A stretch of 64,000 bases of DNA, taken from NCBI GenBank assembly GCA_023055355.1, contig JALJCS010000050.1:496001-560000 (forward strand). Reading direction: 5' to 3'. Source of the stretch: Agelaius tricolor. Lineage: Eukaryota; Chordata; Aves; Passeriformes; Icteridae. The position numbers were made by a program, and so were the translations under genes. Positions 22,740 through 34,666 of this stretch are shown here, piece after piece. Within the stretch, counting starts at the first letter, position 1. Each line of letters starts with the position of its first letter. Below the pieces are notes generated by a model. It searched no databases, was not told the DNA's origin, and saw only the letters and a list, made by a program, of their open reading frames with translations.

Positions 22740-24588
22740 AGGGATGCTGGTGCCCGGAGGCCCAGGAGAGAAATGGCAATATTGAAAATGTGAGAAGCAA
22801 AGTTTTATCCATAGAGGCAGTGCCTGACCTCAAGGAAGACCTTTCCTACCAATCAAGACTTCCTTAGGGAACACCCTGCTTCAATATCAATTAGAAAATA
22901 ATGTTATATTGCTTCTTATGAAAAGAAAACTAAGGAGAGAAAATCTTGAAAATGGGAAAAAATCATTTAAAGTAATTGTTCATTGAAATCTTTTTCATTA
23001 ATTTCACTCCTGACAAAATTAATTCTTGAAGCTAATTCTGGTCGAGGTGCAGCTCCTTTGGGCTTTGTGCACTCTGAGGAGCCCCATGGGAGATTTGGTG
23101 CCAACTCCATGAGCCTCAGTTCCTCAAAGTGGATGTCACAAATGCCCAAGGAAAGGAAGTGCAAAGCAAAGGCAGAACACACCTTCCAGGGCCCAAGATA
23201 ATGTTCTCCTTCCCACTGGATTTTTGCCCTGGTCAGATGGGGCTGTCCGAGGGTGAGGGAGACTTCCTGAGCAATCCTTTGCTCTCTGGGCACTGATCAG
23301 CTTGATGCCTGGAGAGGCTCCCTGGAACAGAGGCTGGGCAGAGTTAAAGGAATAAAGTAGGGATTTATTACAAGGCCTTCAAAGGATTCCCCTTGAGCAG
23401 GACAAGAGCCCAGCCAAGGCTAGACTCAAAATGGATGACTGGTAAGGGGTTTTCACACTTTTATAAGGTTTGGTCCATTTAAATATTGGGGTTAAATGTC
23501 CAATTCCAGCCTCAGGTGATGCAGTCCCATCCTCCCAGTTTGCTCTCCTAAATTTGCTATTGTTTGCACTTTTGGGGCCTGAAGCTGCAACAGCATCTGG
23601 TTCTGGGGCTGGAAAAGGATTGTTTTGTCTGACTACAGTGTGAAGAGAACTTGCTAACACTCTGTATGAAGTCCAGAGTTACAGACTAATGCAGTACAGA
23701 ATCTGGAGATATGACAGCTAAAACTGAAGGCATCAGCCTGTTCCATGTTCCCTTGGTTCCATGGGGATCCACAGCGTCACAATGGCCACTTGTTCCCATG
23801 AGGTTCCCCAGTGTCACCGTGGTGTCCTTGGACCCACCTGGTCACAACCAACCCATGGTTCCATGAGGTTCCGCGGTGTCACCATGGTCACTGTCAGAGG
23901 CTGGATGAGATCAATGTCCTGAGACACCGTGGGATGAGCTGTCAATCAGTCACACAGTGGGGACAGGGCTAACCCAGCCCGAATTGCCTGAGCCATCAGA
24001 AATCCCACCTGGGGGCAGGCCCACAAAGGCCCGGGGGCTTAAAAACACGGAGCACAAGGTCAGCCCCTGGCATGGACTCTGCCTTCTCCTGGGGTTTGTG
24101 TCTCACCCACACTGGAACCCTAGGAATTGATAGTCATATGCGTGTCTTTCTATAGAGCTTCTGTCTTTCTGTCTCTCTCTCTTTCTTCTCCTTCTAATGC
24201 TCTTTATATGCAACATTTTTGGGCACCTCAGCAGTTTACGTGTTCAATGATTTTGAGGTTGAATGAGCTAAGTTAATGAAGTTACTGCTATGATAAGTGT
24301 TTCCTGTGTAATTGGATGTTGCATGAAATCCTCTTCCAAAGTTTCTTGGTTTTTTGTACTTTGCCAGTAGAATTTTGTGTCCTTTTGACCTCTTGAGAAT
24401 ATCTGGCTGGTGTTCCTGCTGTGCACCCAACTCGAGTAAAGGAGCCTTTGGTTACCTGCAGCATTTCAGTGTTCTGGGCTGTTACACCCCACAGGCTCAC
24501 AATGGCCTCTTGTTTGCACACTGGCCCCTTGGTTCCATGGGCCCCAACAGTGCCACAATGATCCCCTTGGTTCCACTACTTCCCAGAG
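22740..24588. other. Interval with LTR-like remnants, copy 1
   Basis: No gene. A minus-strand AATAAATCCC signal near 23368 suggests another LTR remnant over about 23290-23700. Short pieces of the GTGTCACAATGG minisatellite occur at 23745-23890 and 24490-24585. The counterpart is 56460-58303. Confidence 0.4.
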
Positions 24589-25223
24589 TGTTGTAGAGAA
24601 TACATTGTTAAAGGAGTTAATAGAAAGTTCTAATGATAGATATAGATGGTTTGTTTAATGTTTTATAGTTAAGTGTCGGTGTTAGTTTTAATTGTTTTTT
24701 TAAAGGTTTTATGATTATGTAAATCCCCTTACTCTTGGGTATTCCCCCCGCTGCTCCCACTCTCATCTAAAATGGCAAACCACCCGAGACCATAAAGAGG
24801 ATGATTACGTCACCTAATAAGAAAATATGAAACTCCCATAAGACTTAGCAGAAAAGGATTACATAACAAAAACCCCTAGAACAACGAACCACCATGCAAA
24901 TAAAGAATCAAAATACCACTTCTAAACAGAGGGAATATAAGACAATATCAAAGACCCTGGTCACAACTTTTTGCCTTCATCAACCTAACCAGAGTGGGCC
25001 AAGAGCAGTATAAAGATTATGAACCTGAAACCAACAGGTGTCTACTCAGAGACTCTTGTGAGGAAAGCAGACCCAGCTCTGCTGGAGGACGGAGCTGACC
25101 TCCTCCTCCTCCACGCCGTCTGGGGAGGAGCGGTGGTGTGCGCACACCCCATGGGTCCCCTGCCTAGACTGTTTCCAGTAAAGCTGAAATCACTAAAGAG
25201 CTCCTCACGTGCCATTCATAACA
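24589..25223 (+). mobile_element. Gammaretrovirus-like 5' LTR, copy 1
   Basis: Starts TGTTGTAGAGAATAC and ends CATTCATAACA. It has a TATAAA at 25009-25014 and a U5-like tail. A primer-binding site follows directly, so this is a 5' LTR rather than a solo LTR. Confidence 0.65.
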
Positions 25224-25226
25224 GTC

Positions 25227-25244
25227 TGGGGGACTGGTCCGGGA
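25227..25244 (+). other. Primer-binding site, tRNA-Pro-like, copy 1
   Basis: TGGGGGACTGGTCCGGGA starts three bases after the LTR end and resembles the tRNA-Pro site of gammaretroviruses (TGGGGGCTCGTCCGGGAT) with few mismatches. Confidence 0.6.
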
Positions 25245-25985
25245 CAGGCCATACCCGAAGAGGACTGAGGGCCTGCGGGATATCTGGCCCTATCTGGAGC
25301 GGTCGGCAGCAGCCTAGGAGCAAAGAGTGTGGAGGAGCATGGGTAAGTAAAGGCGGTGTCAGGAGTAGGAGGCAAGCGAAAGAAGTGTGTGTGAGACGGG
25401 GCCCAGGATCTCGGAGCCCCGAAGCAGCTGTGGGCCTCCGAGTACTGCGGTTCCGGACTGCTGCCAGGGGAGCGGCCAGAAACGGAGGGAAGCAGGAGAA
25501 GCCTGAGTGAGTGAGACGCCTCCCAGGGGGATAAGGTGGGCCCCCCTCCGGGCGTGGGAGGAATAGAAATGTGAGTGGCACGCAAGGGGTCGGCCTTCCC
25601 CCTTCAGGCTTGGTAGGCGCCCTCAGGGCGTGCTGAGGGTGGCAGACGAATTGGTGAGTTGGCACGCAAACCCCAAACGGAGCTCCGGGTGCGGGGAGGA
25701 TCGGGGCAGTGTGAGTCACGCACAATCCCTGGAGTGGGGGGACACGGGTCCCTACCGGGGTTTGGGGTGCCCCGAGTACAGCAGCAGCACTGAGTAGAGC
25801 CAAGAGGGCCCCAGTGCCCAGGCTGGGACGGCAGTGCTGGGGGTTCAGTGTGCCGCGGTTCAGGTAGAAACCGTAAACCCACTGGAGGCCCCTGGGGGCA
25901 TTGGGGTCACAGGGCAGGGCAGGGCTGGGCTTACAGGGCAGGGCAAGGCCTGACCTGCCCCTTCCTCCCCCAAACACAAAATGTT
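25245..25985 (+). mobile_element. ERV leader without gag, copy 1
   Basis: Follows the primer-binding site. It contains a GGTAAGTAAAGG splice-donor-like site near 25340 and GC-rich untranslated-type sequence. No gag, pol or env homology is seen before unrelated repeats begin at about 25985. Confidence 0.5.
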
Positions 25986-26530
25986 TGGAGCCAACAATCT
26001 CCTCCAGTCTGTCACAACAGGCAGTGTTGGAGGTGCAATCCCAATTGTGGCCATGGGCACCTGGCTGAGAAGGACAGTTCTTTTCCATAGGAAGGAAAGC
26101 ACAGAGCTCCAAAGTTTTGGAAGGCAGGTGAGAGCCTCAGTAGGCCAAGGCCAGACACACTTGTCAGCAATAGCAGATTTTGGATTTAGGGAATTTTGGA
26201 GGTGGAAACCCAATCTCGGCCATGGGCACCTGGAGAAGCAGGACAGTTCTTTTCCATGGGAAGGACAGCATGGCGCCTCCCCAAGTGTTTTGGGGATAGA
26301 TGAGAGGTGACCCTTGTGAAACCACTGCCAGCCAGACTTGTCCTGGCAATATTCCTATGGGAACAATCCCTAGATAGAAGGAAATTGGGAGGTGAAATCC
26401 CAATTCTGGCCATGGGTGCCTGGAGTAGAAGGACAGTTCTTTTCCATTGGGAAGGAAAGCACAGAGCCCCAGTGTTTCAGCAGCAGATGAGAAGTGACCC
26501 TCTACATGCAAAGGTCCCTTGGACCAGTCA
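25985..26530 (+). repeat. Imperfect tandem repeat of about 180-190 bp, three units, copy 1
   Basis: Each unit contains CCCAATTNTGGCCATGG, a GGACAGTTCTTTTCCAT block, and AGCACAGAGC or a related string. Counterpart at 59705-60250. Confidence 0.7.
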
Positions 26531-26589
26531 GGCAGCCCATGGGAGGCCAAACCCGCCAGAGCTGTTCTGTGTTCCCTTGGTTTTATGGG

Positions 26590-27612
26590 GCTCCAGAGTG
26601 TCACAATGGTGCCTTGGATCCATGGGGCCCCGCAGTGTCATAGTGGTGACTTGATTCCATGGGTTCCAGCAGTGTCACAATGGCCCCTTGATTACAAGAA
26701 GACCTGCAGTGTCACACCGGCCCCTTGGTCCGATGAGGTCCCACAATGTCCCAGTGGCCCCCAGGTGTCATAAGACCCCTCAGTGTCACAATGGTCCCAA
26801 GGATTCCATGAGGCCTTGCAGTGTCACAATGGTCTCCGTGGTTCCCCAGGCCCCACAATGTTGCGTGACTCCTCTGTTCCATGAGCCCTGCAATGTCACA
26901 ATGGACCTTTGGACCCTGGGGCTTTGCTGTGTCACAATGGTCTCCTCTGGCTCCACAGTGTCACAATGGACCATTGATGACAGGAGGCCACTCTGTGTCA
27001 CCCTGGAGCTTTGGTTCCATGCAGCCCTGCAGTGTCACAATGGTCTCCTTTGGTTGCCCAGTGTCACAATGCTGCACTGATGACATGAGGCCCTGCAGTG
27101 TCACAATGGACCTTTGGTTCCATGCAGCCCTGCAGTGTCACAAAGGCCTCTTGGTTTCACGAGGCCCCACAATATCATAATGGTCCTCTTGGTTCTCTGG
27201 GGACCCCCAGGGGCACAATGATCTCCATGATTCCATGGTGCTCCTCAGTTTCACAATGGCTCCTTGGTTCCATAAGGCTGTAAAGTGTCTTAATTGTCTT
27301 TGCATGGTTCCATGAGGCCTTGCAATGTCACAATGAACCTTTGGTTCCATGGAGTCTTGCAGTGTCACAATGGCCCCTTGGTTCCATGACACCCCAAAGT
27401 GTCATAATGGTCTCCATGGTGTCATGAGGCCCCACAGGTTCACAATGGTCCCTTGCTTCAATGGGGCCTCTCTGTGTCACAATGATCCCTGCATTCCTTG
27501 GAGCCACACAGCATCAGTACAATCCCGTTGGTTCCATGAGGCCCACCCGTGTCACAATGGTCCCTTGGTCTCACAGGGCCCCACAGTGTCACAATGGTCC
27601 CTTGGTTCCATG
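26590..27612 (+). repeat. Minisatellite built on GTGTCACAATGG, copy 1
   Basis: Roughly 30 irregular units of about 35-40 bp. Each pairs GTGTCACAATGG with CCTTGGTTCCATGAGGCC-type sequence. Units differ from one another, so the array is old. Confidence 0.9.
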
Positions 27613-29060
27613 GCCCTGTGCTGCTGCATTCCCTCCTGCCCTTCTCAGGCCGCCCTGCCAGCTGAGAAATGCTCCTTGGGCCTCGGCCTTGGCCAACAGC
27701 CCCTGGGCTCAGCTCCTCTGCAGCTCATCACAAACACTGTCTGCTCCAGGCACTGCTGCTGCCCAACCAGCTCCTGGTTCCTTTAGCAGCAGCCCTGGGA
27801 ACTGGTTTTGTTCCTTCCGTGGCACAAGATCCCTGTTCTCACCCTGCCAAAGAAAGCTGTTGGTGCCCAGTGCGGCCAGGATGACCCATTGCTGGGACTG
27901 AAGCCCCTCTCTTGGGGCCCTGCAAACAGCGCTCCAAAAGGAGCCCTTGGAGCTCTCCTGGGCCAGCGACTCCCTCTGAGTGGGGCCTCTCCCAGCCAGG
28001 AACTCTCCCGTTTGCTGCACTCGGGGATCCTGAACAAGCACAGAGCCTGGGCCGATCCCCCCACTCCTCCAGGCTCAACCCTTTGCCCGCTGGGGACATG
28101 CCAAAGCATCAGCAGTGAGCATTCCCTGCCCTCAGGGGAATTGCTCCCAGGTGCCTTGCACTGACTCTTTGTGTCTGTGTGCACACAGGAGTGCCTGTGC
28201 TGGGGAAATGTGGCAGAAATGCTGCTCTCTTAGGGGTTGGAGTGCCTTGGATAGCTGAGTCAGTCAGGCCTGTAGGGAAGTTTAAATCACAAGGTCTAAG
28301 TGAAATTAACTGCTGCTAAGAGTTGTTCTTAGTTGCTAAGTTGTTACCTTTAATATAAGTTATAAGCTAAGTTAAATATTGTAAGGTGTTATTCCTCTGT
28401 TAAATTTGCAAAGTCATAGGTTTAAGTTATGTTAAATGCTGTTACACTCTGCTCTTTTGCAAATTTGTGAAGTTGAAAGTATCAGTATAGGTTAAGTTTG
28501 AGCTCTGTTAAACTTTTAGGCTGTATTCCTTTTATCCCTGTCCTCTCTGTCCTTTTCTCACACACACACACAGAAGGACAGTTCTCGGTTAATTTCTGGT
28601 TTGATTGCCTGGATTCTGTTTGGTTTTGTTGTTGCTTTGTTTCCCTGGTGTGCCTGAAGTGTCCAGTCAGGAGCAGAGTGACTCTTGCCAAGGAACTTTG
28701 TGGTGCTGTCCCTTAAGATTAAATCTGGTTTTTGCTGCTCCCTTGCTGGGGATTTTTTCAGCGCTCTCAAGGCCTCGTTGGTAGCAAGGTGAAGGAGCCC
28801 TGGCCCAGGCTCTGGCCCTGGGGGACACGGGGACGCTGCCAGGGGGTCCCTGTCCCCCTGTGCCACCCCCAGGGCCCCGGCCCCCCATCCCCGTGTCAGG
28901 CTCTGGGGTCGATCTCGTGGAACATCCTCTGGGGGAGGCTGCGGGGCTGGGGGCGGGTGGACCCAGGGGGACAGGGGACCCCGCTGTGCACGAGCAGGGT
29001 TGGACTGCTCTGGGGGGAACTGTGAGGGGGCCGGGGCAGAGTGACCTCCCCAGGGACCTC
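27613..29060. other. Interval without a recognised gene, copy 1 and its edge
   Basis: Shared with 61406-62689 up to about 28895. Contains a short CA repeat near 28560. No protein homology seen on either strand. Confidence 0.5.
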
Positions 29061-29061
29061 A

Positions 29062-29415
29062 CACAGCCCCTGTGATGTCACACAGCCCTTGTGATGTCAC
29101 ACAGCAACCTGTCATGTTACACTGCCCCCGTGATGTCACAGAGCCAACTCTATGTCACCTTGTGATGTCATACAGCAGTGCTGTGACGTCACAGAAGACT
29201 GATGTCACAAAGTCACCCTGTGATGTCACAGCCTGCTTTATGATGATATCCAGCCAACAGGTGATGTCACAGCCCACTCTCGGATGCCATTGAGCCACCC
29301 TCTGTGATGGCAGACTCTGCTCTATGGCCTCATATCCTGCTCTGTGGTGTCACAGCCAGCTCTGTGATGTCACAGCCCATTCTGTGATGTCACCATCCCC
29401 TCAGTGATGTCACAA
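29062..29415 (+). repeat. Tandem TGATGTCAC (CRE-like) repeat cluster
   Basis: About fifteen copies of TGATGTCAC or close variants spaced about 20-27 bp apart. One is a perfect palindromic cAMP response element, TGACGTCA, at 29184-29191. Confidence 0.85.
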
Positions 29416-29449
29416 AACCCTCAAGAACTCAGTTCTATTGAAACACTGA

Positions 29450-29570
29450 AGTTTCTTGTACTTTGAAGAGATCCCTGTCAGGGACACAGCTGAGAAAGTG
29501 TCCCCAGGTTCCAGCTAGAGCAGAACACTGCAGGCAGTGATGCCAGGTGGGCACAAGCAAGGCAAAGGTG
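29450..29570. repeat. Dispersed repeat also found at 32925-33040
   Basis: Shares GAGAAAGTGTCCCCAGG and the following GCAGAGCAG.ACTG..GGCA-type sequence with 32925-33040; the two copies flank the olfactory receptor pseudogene. Confidence 0.6.
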
Positions 29571-30144
29571 TCTCTGGTGCTGAGCACACCTGGATGTGTT
29601 TCAGGAATGCAAAGGGCCAAGGCCTGAGCCCCAGGGCCTGGCCAGGCAGATCCTGTCCCTCCCTCCTGGCTCAGGGCTCTTCCCGGGATGGGCACTGGCA
29701 TGTGGGGATGTGCAATGCCAGGGGCAGGAGCGTGGGGCGGCCCCTGCCAGGCTGCTGAGCAGGGACAAGGAGGCAATGAGGCCCCAGGCCTGCAAGGGTC
29801 ACTTGTCCCCTCCTGGCCCCAGGCCCAGCAGCCATGGACAAAGTGCTGCCCAAGCTGGCTCTGGCAGGGCTGTCTTGCAGCTGCTGCCCATCCCTGTGCC
29901 CTGTGCAGCCCAGGCTGTCCCACAGTGTCCCTGCCCTGCGCCTCTGTCCCTGCAGGCTGTGGGCATCCCCCGGCTGCCCCACCTGGCTGGGCCCTTCCTT
30001 TGCTGACAGCTCTGCCTGGCCACTGCATGGTGTTTGCAGGGATTGAGCAATTAGGGCAAAGCTGTATCGCACTGTCTGTAAGGGGAGGAGTTCCTTAATA
30101 AGTACAGTAGGCTATGATATAATATAGTAGAATAAAGCCATGGA

Positions 30145-30960
30145 TCAGCCTTCTGCAATCATGGAGACAATGCTAATTATGACCTGGCTGGGAGCCTGCA
30201 ACAACAGGCAAACACTGCAGTACTGATAAACAGAGGTACAGCCAGGGGAGGGAGGCAGGTGGAAAAGGCTTTGTGCTGTCCCTGCTCTGAGGGGATGCTC
30301 AGCATGGCCTGAAGGTCTGCACATAGGAGAAAACAACAATGAACACAGAACAGCCAAATGATAAACAGGCACCAACAGCAAGAAGCCCAAGTTCCCTGGG
30401 TTTCGAAGTTTGAGGATCTGGGGGATTTCACAGAAGAGCTGGCCCAGGGCATTGCCATGGTACAGGGGCAGGGAAAATGTATTGGCCATGTGCAGCAGAG
30501 CAGTGAGAAAGCCCCAGGCCCAGGCAGCTGCTGCCATGTGGGCACAAGCTCTGCTGCCCAGCAGGGTCCCGTGGTGCAGGGCTTTGCAGATGGACACGTA
30601 GCAGTCGGAGCACGTGAGGGTCAGGAATGAAAGCTCTGCTGTGATAAAGAACAAAAAGAAAAAGACCTGTGCAGCACATCCTGAGTAGGAGATGGTGCTG
30701 GTGTCCCAGAGGGCATTGTACATGGCTCTGGGCACAGTGGTGCAGATGGAGCCCAGGTCAGGGAGGGCCAGGCTGAGCAGCAAGAAGAACATGGGCGTGT
30801 GCAGGTGGTGGCCGCAGGCTACGGCGCTGATGATGAGGCCGTTGCCCAGGAGGGCAGCCAGGGAGATGCCCAGCAAGAGGCAGAAGTGCAGGAGCTGCAG
30901 CTGCCCCGGCTCTGCCAATGCCAGCAGGAGGAAGTGGCTGATGCAGCTGCTGTTGGACAT
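30145..30960 (-). pseudogene. Olfactory receptor pseudogene, OR14-like (avian gamma-c type)
   Basis: The ATG at 30960 opens MSNSSCISHFLLLALAE and the frame continues through TM1 (GNGLIISAV), HTPMFFLL (TM2 start), SYSGCAAQVFFF (TM3) and the TM4-TM5 region, typical of OR14 receptors. The DRY box reads SDCYVSIC, so its Arg is Cys. After CEIPQILKL the reading frame is lost: the expected IPSEQGQHKAFSTCLPPLAV before TM6 is in another frame (about 30240-30300). No NPxIY of TM7 follows. Odorant receptors are single-exon seven-helix GPCRs of about 310 residues; this one cannot make a full receptor. Confidence 0.88.
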
Positions 30961-30999
30961 TTGCTGTGGCTGCACGTGGGCACCTGTTCATGGAGAAAG

Positions 31000-33170
31000 G
31001 ACAGTGAAGGGTTAGAGGAGATACCTGTAACCAAAATCAAAGCCATTTCCCACACACCCTCCTTTGTAATACACAGGGACATGCTCTTGTGTTTCAGAGT
31101 TCTGATGTTTTCCTTTTAAGCTCCTTCCATGGACTTCCTGGTACTCTTGGATATCAGAAACCCTGAGCATTTCTGCTGCCCTCTGGTAGAACAGAGTGAT
31201 TTCCCTGAGGCAAGATAATGAGTGCAGACTGGGGGCAGATGATCTGTCACTTCATTCTGTTTGCAGTTCCTCTGGGCTTTCACTTTGCTCAGCTGGAGGA
31301 TGTTCACACTCCCACGTTTCTCTTACAAACGCCCAGGTACCGTGAGAGCAGATGGATCCAGCAGAGCCCAGCTCCACTTTTGTAGCCAAGGACTCACGTT
31401 GCTCATTCCACCAACCCAGCAGCATTTTCAGGGTCACAACACCTCTGCCTTTGCCCATGGGTGTTATCACTCAGAGATGCTCCAGGACAGGTTTGCACGC
31501 TGGGGTGAAGCTCCCAGCCTGGACTGAAATCTCAGAGGGACTTGCAAGTATCCTTCTGCTGGCATTGGCTGAAGGGAGATGCAGCTCCTTCCCTGGCTGC
31601 CCTGACAGCATTGCCCAGAGCCGGGCCCTGGGGACAGCGTCACCCTGAGCCAGCTGTGCCCCTCCAGAGCCCCCAGGGCCGGGCAGCTGCTCCCAGCCCT
31701 GTGCTCTGCAGAGGGAACTGGGCCCGGGGCTGCAGAGCTGCCCCACGGCTCTGCTGCAGCTCTGCCTGCACAGGAGGGGCTGCACACCTTGGAGCCCCGG
31801 GCCTGAGGGCAGAGGCTTGGCTGGGGCACAGGAGGGAGGGGGCTTGTTCAGAGGCAGGGGCTGCACTGCAGGGGATCCTGTGCACATCTCTCAACTCTCC
31901 CTGCCACAGCATTGCTGGGTTCTGTTTTCTCTCCTTCCCTGATCCTCTCTCTGCTTCCTGGAGCTTTTCCTCCTGCAGGGGTTTCCCTGTGCCTGATCTC
32001 TCTGTGCCAGCACTCACAGAGCCCAAAGCTCTGTGCACTCTCCTTGGCCTGACAGAACCCTGCCTGTTTGCAGGGCACTGCCTGGGGGCAGCTTCTCTTT
32101 GCAGCTTGCAGAAAGGACAGCTCAGACTGAGCCTGATGGCTCCAGCAAAGCTGCTGCTGCTGCTGTCCATGGGCACAGTGGCTGAAGGCACATTAGGGAT
32201 CTCCTGTGAGCCTGCTGGTCACTAAAAGGAACAGTTTGGTGATCTCAGGCACCACTTGCCAAAATTCAGAACTAATAATTCATAATCATCCTTTAATAAT
32301 TATTCCCCCTTCCCTGCCACTCTCCAGTAGTAGGAATCTGAAGACAAAGTCTTAGGAAATTGCCTAATTTCAATCAAAATCCTTGTCTTGCAAATATTCT
32401 GTGACTGCTCAGCATGTGAGAGCTTCATGAGCATTTCAGCTCCCCTGCAGCAGAAATCCTCAGAGATGCACTGCCAGAGTCTGCAGGCATTGGGATGTTG
32501 CAGCTTTAGGAGATCAGTGCAGGAGCTGCAGCTGCATTGTCCTGCAGCCAGAGGTTGCTGTGCCAAGGGCTGGCAGGGATTGTGCCCCAGGCACTTCCCA
32601 GCCCCTTCCCAGCCCTGCCTGCTTGAAGCTCTCTGTGCCTCTGTGCTGTGCCCGGGCTGGCTGCAGGCAGTGCCCCAGCCCTGCTGGGCTGTGCACAGGA
32701 GCTGCTCCTGCCCAGAGCTGTCTCTCTGCAGCTCTGCTGCCCTTGCCAGGAGCTGCCTCTGGGCCAGGAGCCCGGTCCAGCTCAGCAGCACAGACACAGC
32801 ACAAGGACTTTAGGACCCTCTGGGGCTTTGTGCTGAGGCCCTGAACATCAGGCCCTGAGAGGGAGCTGAAGAAGCCTCTGCAGAACTCCAAGGCAGAATC
32901 CAACTCCAAAGTTTCTGGGACTTGTAGTGGCTCCCACTGAGGGACACGACAGAGAAAGTGTCCCCAGGCCCCAGGCAGAGCAGAGAACTGGAGGCACTGA
33001 TGGCAGCTGGGGACAAAGAGAAGCCAAGGCCTTGTGCCCTGGGGCACAGCAGGGTCTGTGCCAGCAAGGGCTGGGAGGAGACACCTTGTGCTGAGGCCCT
33101 GGGGCCTCCTGGCCCAGCCCCAGCCAGGCTGGGCACTGCCAGCCCCTTGTCCTGCCCTCTGCATCCCCCC
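31000..33170. other. Interval upstream of the olfactory receptor pseudogene, no gene seen
   Basis: GC-rich, with many open frames on both strands but no recognisable domain. A second copy of the 29450-29570 repeat lies at 32925-33040. Confidence 0.5.
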
Positions 33171-33229
33171 CTAGCCCACATCCCAGTGGCCTCAAGGATC
33201 TGCTGCAAGGAGTCCCTGGGGAGCCTTGC

Positions 33230-33810
33230 TCAGCAATGGCCCTGGCGGCTCCTGAATGCTCCCTGCAGGGGCTGCAGCTTTTTCAAAGGACTTGGGGTTT
33301 GGCTTTGGCCTTGCAGTCTCTGAGAGCTTTGTGCAATCATGGCCTCCAATTACCTGCTGTAATTAGTCCCTGCAGAGGCTCTGTCAGTAACACCACTCAG
33401 TGGGGCTCATGAATGCTTCAAGGTACTTCAGTTCTTTTAAGGTACTTGGTGTTTCCCTTTGGATCCAGACTCTGGGAGAGCTTTGTGCAATCATGGCCCC
33501 AATTATCTGCGTTAATGAGTCCCTGGAGAGCTTTGTACTGACACTCAGTGGGGCTCATTCATGCTCTGAGACACTCAAGGTGTTGAAGGTACTTTGGATT
33601 TTCCTTTCCACACTGAGTGTCTGAGAGGTTTTTGTGCTGTCCTGGCCACCAATTCTCTCCTCCAAGGAGTCCATGAGGAGCCTGTGTTGGACAGGGACCT
33701 CAGTGGGAGCCATGAATGCCTGGAGACACTTTGGGTGTTTCCTCTGACTCTGACTCCAGGCAAGGTTTGTGCAATCTCCTCCCAGGCCCTGAGGTTCAAG
33801 GGCTCAGCTC
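33230..33810 (+). repeat. Diverged tandem repeat of about 150 bp, about four units
   Basis: Each unit carries a TTTGTGCAATC or related string, a GAGTCC..GAG..CT block and CAGTGGG.CTCATGAATGC, in that order. Confidence 0.75.
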
Positions 33811-34425
33811 CAAATGCACAGTGAGGCTCATGAGGATCAAGCAAGTCCTGACAAACCATGGCTCTGCCTTGATTTCCCTCTGCTCCTGTGCAGTTCATTA
33901 GGAGGGTTATGGAGAAATAGTTATGGAGAAATAGTTCAAAGAGCTTCTAGGAAATATGTATTCCTATTTGAAAGGGTGTCTTTTATTGCTTTTCTTATTA
34001 CACAAGAAGTGATTGCAGCATTCCAGGTCTGATATTGATGCAGGGACTGTCCTAAGGAGGTCTGGCCTGCTCAGAGAAGCTGTGCCTTGAGCTCTGAGCC
34101 AGTGTGGACAACCTTGCTCCACATTCCCCAAGCCCATGGTGTCTCTCCTCACTCACCTGGGAGCTGCTTTGCTTGGAGAAGTGGCTGCACTCAGGCAAAG
34201 AGGGATTTTCCTTCTTTGAGTTTTGAAGTCATCTAAAACTCCTGAGTTTCCCCATTGCAAACAGACATCCTCCTCAAGTGTGTGCCAAGCCCAAGGTGGC
34301 ACCAAGAGCACTCCAGCCCTGCCCTGGGCCAGCTGTGAGGGTGGATCATCATCCCAACAGGCAGTGGGCCATTGCAAGGGGCTGCTGCCATGGACACTGC
34401 AGGGACCCCAGTGCTGGGTTTGGGT

Positions 34426-34666
34426 GCCATGGCAACCGCCATCAGTTCAGGTTTCCTTGGAAAGCAGCCCCAGGAGCCATTTCTGCAGCCAGGTTCCATG
34501 GCCCCTTGCCTGCAGAGCTGCTGCTGCCCTGGGCTGCCATGGCAACCCTGAGGCCAAAGCGGTGCCAGGGCTGTTCCAGGTACAATTGCAGTGACACTGG
34601 TTGGTGCCAGCAGGTGCCATGGCAACGGCCACGGGGACCCGTTCCTTGGTTTGGTGCCATGGCAAG
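34426..34666 (+). repeat. Cluster of GCCATGGCAAC motifs
   Basis: GCCATGGCAA(C/G) occurs at about 34426, 34536, 34616 and 34655, immediately left of duplicon copy 2. The motif resembles an RFX X-box half (GTTGCCATGGCAAC). Related CCATGGCAAC sites lie just inside each duplicon (11309 and 34901). Confidence 0.6.

Noticed and set aside
26307..27901. Ser-Val-Thr-Met repeat ORFs over the minisatellite
   Set aside because: Irregular units cause frame changes; no domain, and copy 2 differs by non-triplet changes.
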